In this document: in pieces, positions 63,062 to 64,000 of the stretch | Layout: the number at the start of each line of letters is the position of its first letter | Position numbering within the stretch: position 1 is the first letter of the stretch | Origin: Sanguibacter suarezii NBRC 16159 | Lineage (GTDB): Bacteria > Actinomycetota > Actinomycetes > Actinomycetales > Cellulomonadaceae | Assembly (NCBI RefSeq): GCF_001552735.1 | Contig: NZ_BCRT01000010.1 | Coordinates: 1-64,000, forward strand | Reading direction: 5' to 3' | DNA: 64,000 bases | Program-made: the position numbers and the translations under genes | The notes under the pieces: model-generated | What the model was told of the DNA's origin: nothing | The model's input: the letters and a program-made list of their open reading frames with translations, nothing else | Databases searched by the model: none

Positions 63062-63619
63062 TCAGACGCAGCGCTTGGTGACCGGGATCTCGTTCACGGC
63101 GACGGCGAGGTCGACGAGGGCTGCGGTGGGCTGTCCCTCGACCGCGGCGGGCACCTGGACCGTGATGGCAGGGTCGCGGCCGTAGGTGGTGAAGGTCCAC
63201 CCGTTCTCGTCAGAGTCGGTGATCCAGTCGAAGGACGTGTCCACACCGCCGATCGGCACGACGATCTCCTGGCAGTTGCCCACCCCGATGGCCGGCTGGT
63301 CGACGCCGCAGCGCAGCGTGATCGCCGCCCCCGGCTCTCCCCAGGCCGCGGTGGCCTGGCTCGACGCCTTGACCTTGGACAGGCCGCCCACCTCCACGGG
63401 AGTGATGAGCACGGCCTTGGCGCACAGCGGGTTGCCCGCGTCGCTGCCGGCCGGCACGTCGATCGTGGGGCTGCAGGCACCGAGCGCGGCAGCCACCACG
63501 GCCACCAGCGCGAGGCGAGCGCTGCGCGCGCCGGTGAGCCGGCGTCGGGCACCGGTGACGGGGCTGGCGGGGGAGCGGGAGGAGTGGGGCGCCGTGGCCC
63601 GAGAGAGACTGCTGAGCAC
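63062..63619 (-). CDS. DUF3515 family lipoprotein
   Basis: A 185-residue protein with a basic N-terminus, a hydrophobic segment (A-R-L-A-L-V-A-V-V-A-A-A) and the lipobox L-G-A-C at about 45. The mature part has C-G-V-x-x-P and a C-terminal Cys, probably forming disulfides. The GTG at 63619 is 6 nt after TACAGT (63626-63631). Its place between ddl and thiL matches DUF3515 genes elsewhere. Function is unknown. Confidence 0.85.
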   Translation of the reverse strand: MLSSLSRATAPHSSRSPASPVTGARRRLTGARSARLALVAVVAAALGACSPTIDVPAGSDAGNPLCAKAVLITPVEVGGLSKVKASSQATAAWGEPGAAITLRCGVDQPAIGVGNCQEIVVPIGGVDTSFDWITDSDENGWTFTTYGRDPAITVQVPAAVEGQPTAALVDLAVAVNEIPVTKRCV

Positions 63620-63679
63620 GCCTTCACTGTATCTTCCCCGGTATCTTCCCCAGCAACCGCCGCAGGCTAAAGTTGCCAG

Positions 63680-64000
63680 GTGACTGACCAAGAACTCGTC
63701 CGGGACCTCTCGGAGGAGCAGCTGCTCGCCCGCTTCACCCCGCTCCTGCCCACCGCCGGCTCGACCCTCGTCGGCCCAGGCGACGACGCCGCCGTCGTCG
63801 CGGCGCCGGACGGCCGGTTCGTCGTCTCGACCGACGTCCTCGTCGAGGACCGCCACTTCATCCGGACATGGTCGACCGGCTACGACGTCGGCTGGCGTGC
63901 AGCCGTGCAGAACCTCGCCGACTGCGCCGCGATGGGATCACGCGGCACCTCCCTCGTGGTCTCCCTGGTCCTGCCCTCCGACCTCCCGGTGTCCTGGGTG
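63680..64000 (+). CDS. thiL: Thiamine-monophosphate kinase (3' end beyond the window)
   Basis: The first 107 codons read M-T-D-Q-E-L-V-R-D-L-S and contain G-P-G-D-D-A-A-V, S-T-D-V-L-V-E-D-R-H-F and N-L-A-D-C-A-A-M-G, the ATP and magnesium motifs of ThiL, which makes thiamine pyrophosphate. The gene is cut by the window edge. TAAAGT (63668-63673) lies 6 nt before the GTG, so the mRNA is probably leaderless. Confidence 0.93.
   Translation, partial: MTDQELVRDLSEEQLLARFTPLLPTAGSTLVGPGDDAAVVAAPDGRFVVSTDVLVEDRHFIRTWSTGYDVGWRAAVQNLADCAAMGSRGTSLVVSLVLPSDLPVSWV

Overview
The window is about 64 kb of high-GC (roughly 70%) chromosomal DNA with strongly G/C-ending codons. Gene content and order (GatCAB, MhuD-type haem oxygenase, mycothiol-type isomerase, F420-type nitroreductase, DUF3515 next to ddl and thiL, leuCD beside an IclR regulator, citramalate synthase) indicate an actinobacterium, most likely of the Micrococcales (Intrasporangiaceae/Dermatophilaceae type). 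That placement is inference from gene content; no rRNA gene is present to confirm it.

Layout. 1-4 kb: gatCAB and an acetyltransferase. 4-5.4 kb: photolyase on the minus strand. 5.5-19 kb: a dispersed branched-chain amino acid region (ilvD, ilvBNC, leuB, ilvE, cimA) with unrelated genes between. Two transcription-attenuation leaders are readable: one before ilvB (a 14-residue peptide with Ile, Leu, Val, Val, Leu codons, then a terminator) and one before cimA (a 12-residue peptide ending Leu-Ile-Ile-Val, then a terminator). 19-37 kb: housekeeping and transport genes (lipoate ligase, CPBP protease/XRE/membrane-protein operon behind three identical-geometry operators, aquaporin, DrrAB-type exporter, map, yggS, a DUF2079 protein, yccF, ybaK, a divergent MarR/VOC pair, a DUF3516 helicase, an alanine symporter, an aldo-keto reductase). 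37.2-43.6 kb: an accessory island of lower and uneven GC. It holds a WXG-type toxin with a C-terminal EndoU nuclease and its immunity gene, a second paralogous immunity gene with only the 3' end of another EndoU toxin, a 5'-truncated EccC/FtsK ATPase, an apparently frameshifted gene and an FHA protein. 43.7-64 kb: methyltransferases, a fumarylacetoacetase-family hydrolase, gltX, a LysR/YeiH pair, tRNA-Gln and tRNA-Glu, the leucine regulator ltbR divergent from leuCD, murA, plsC, gpsA, a cystathionine gamma-synthase family enzyme, ddl, a DUF3515 lipoprotein and the start of thiL.

Two window-wide patterns stand out. First, about 20 genes on both strands have a TANNNT hexamer ending 6 or 7 nt before the start codon, which points to leaderless transcripts. 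Second, a 96-bp palindromic intergenic element occurs three times (once after ilvE, twice after the tRNA genes). It is built from the 10-mer GAACTCGTGA in the fixed geometry forward-20-forward-46-reverse-20-reverse, and I cannot assign it to any family I know.
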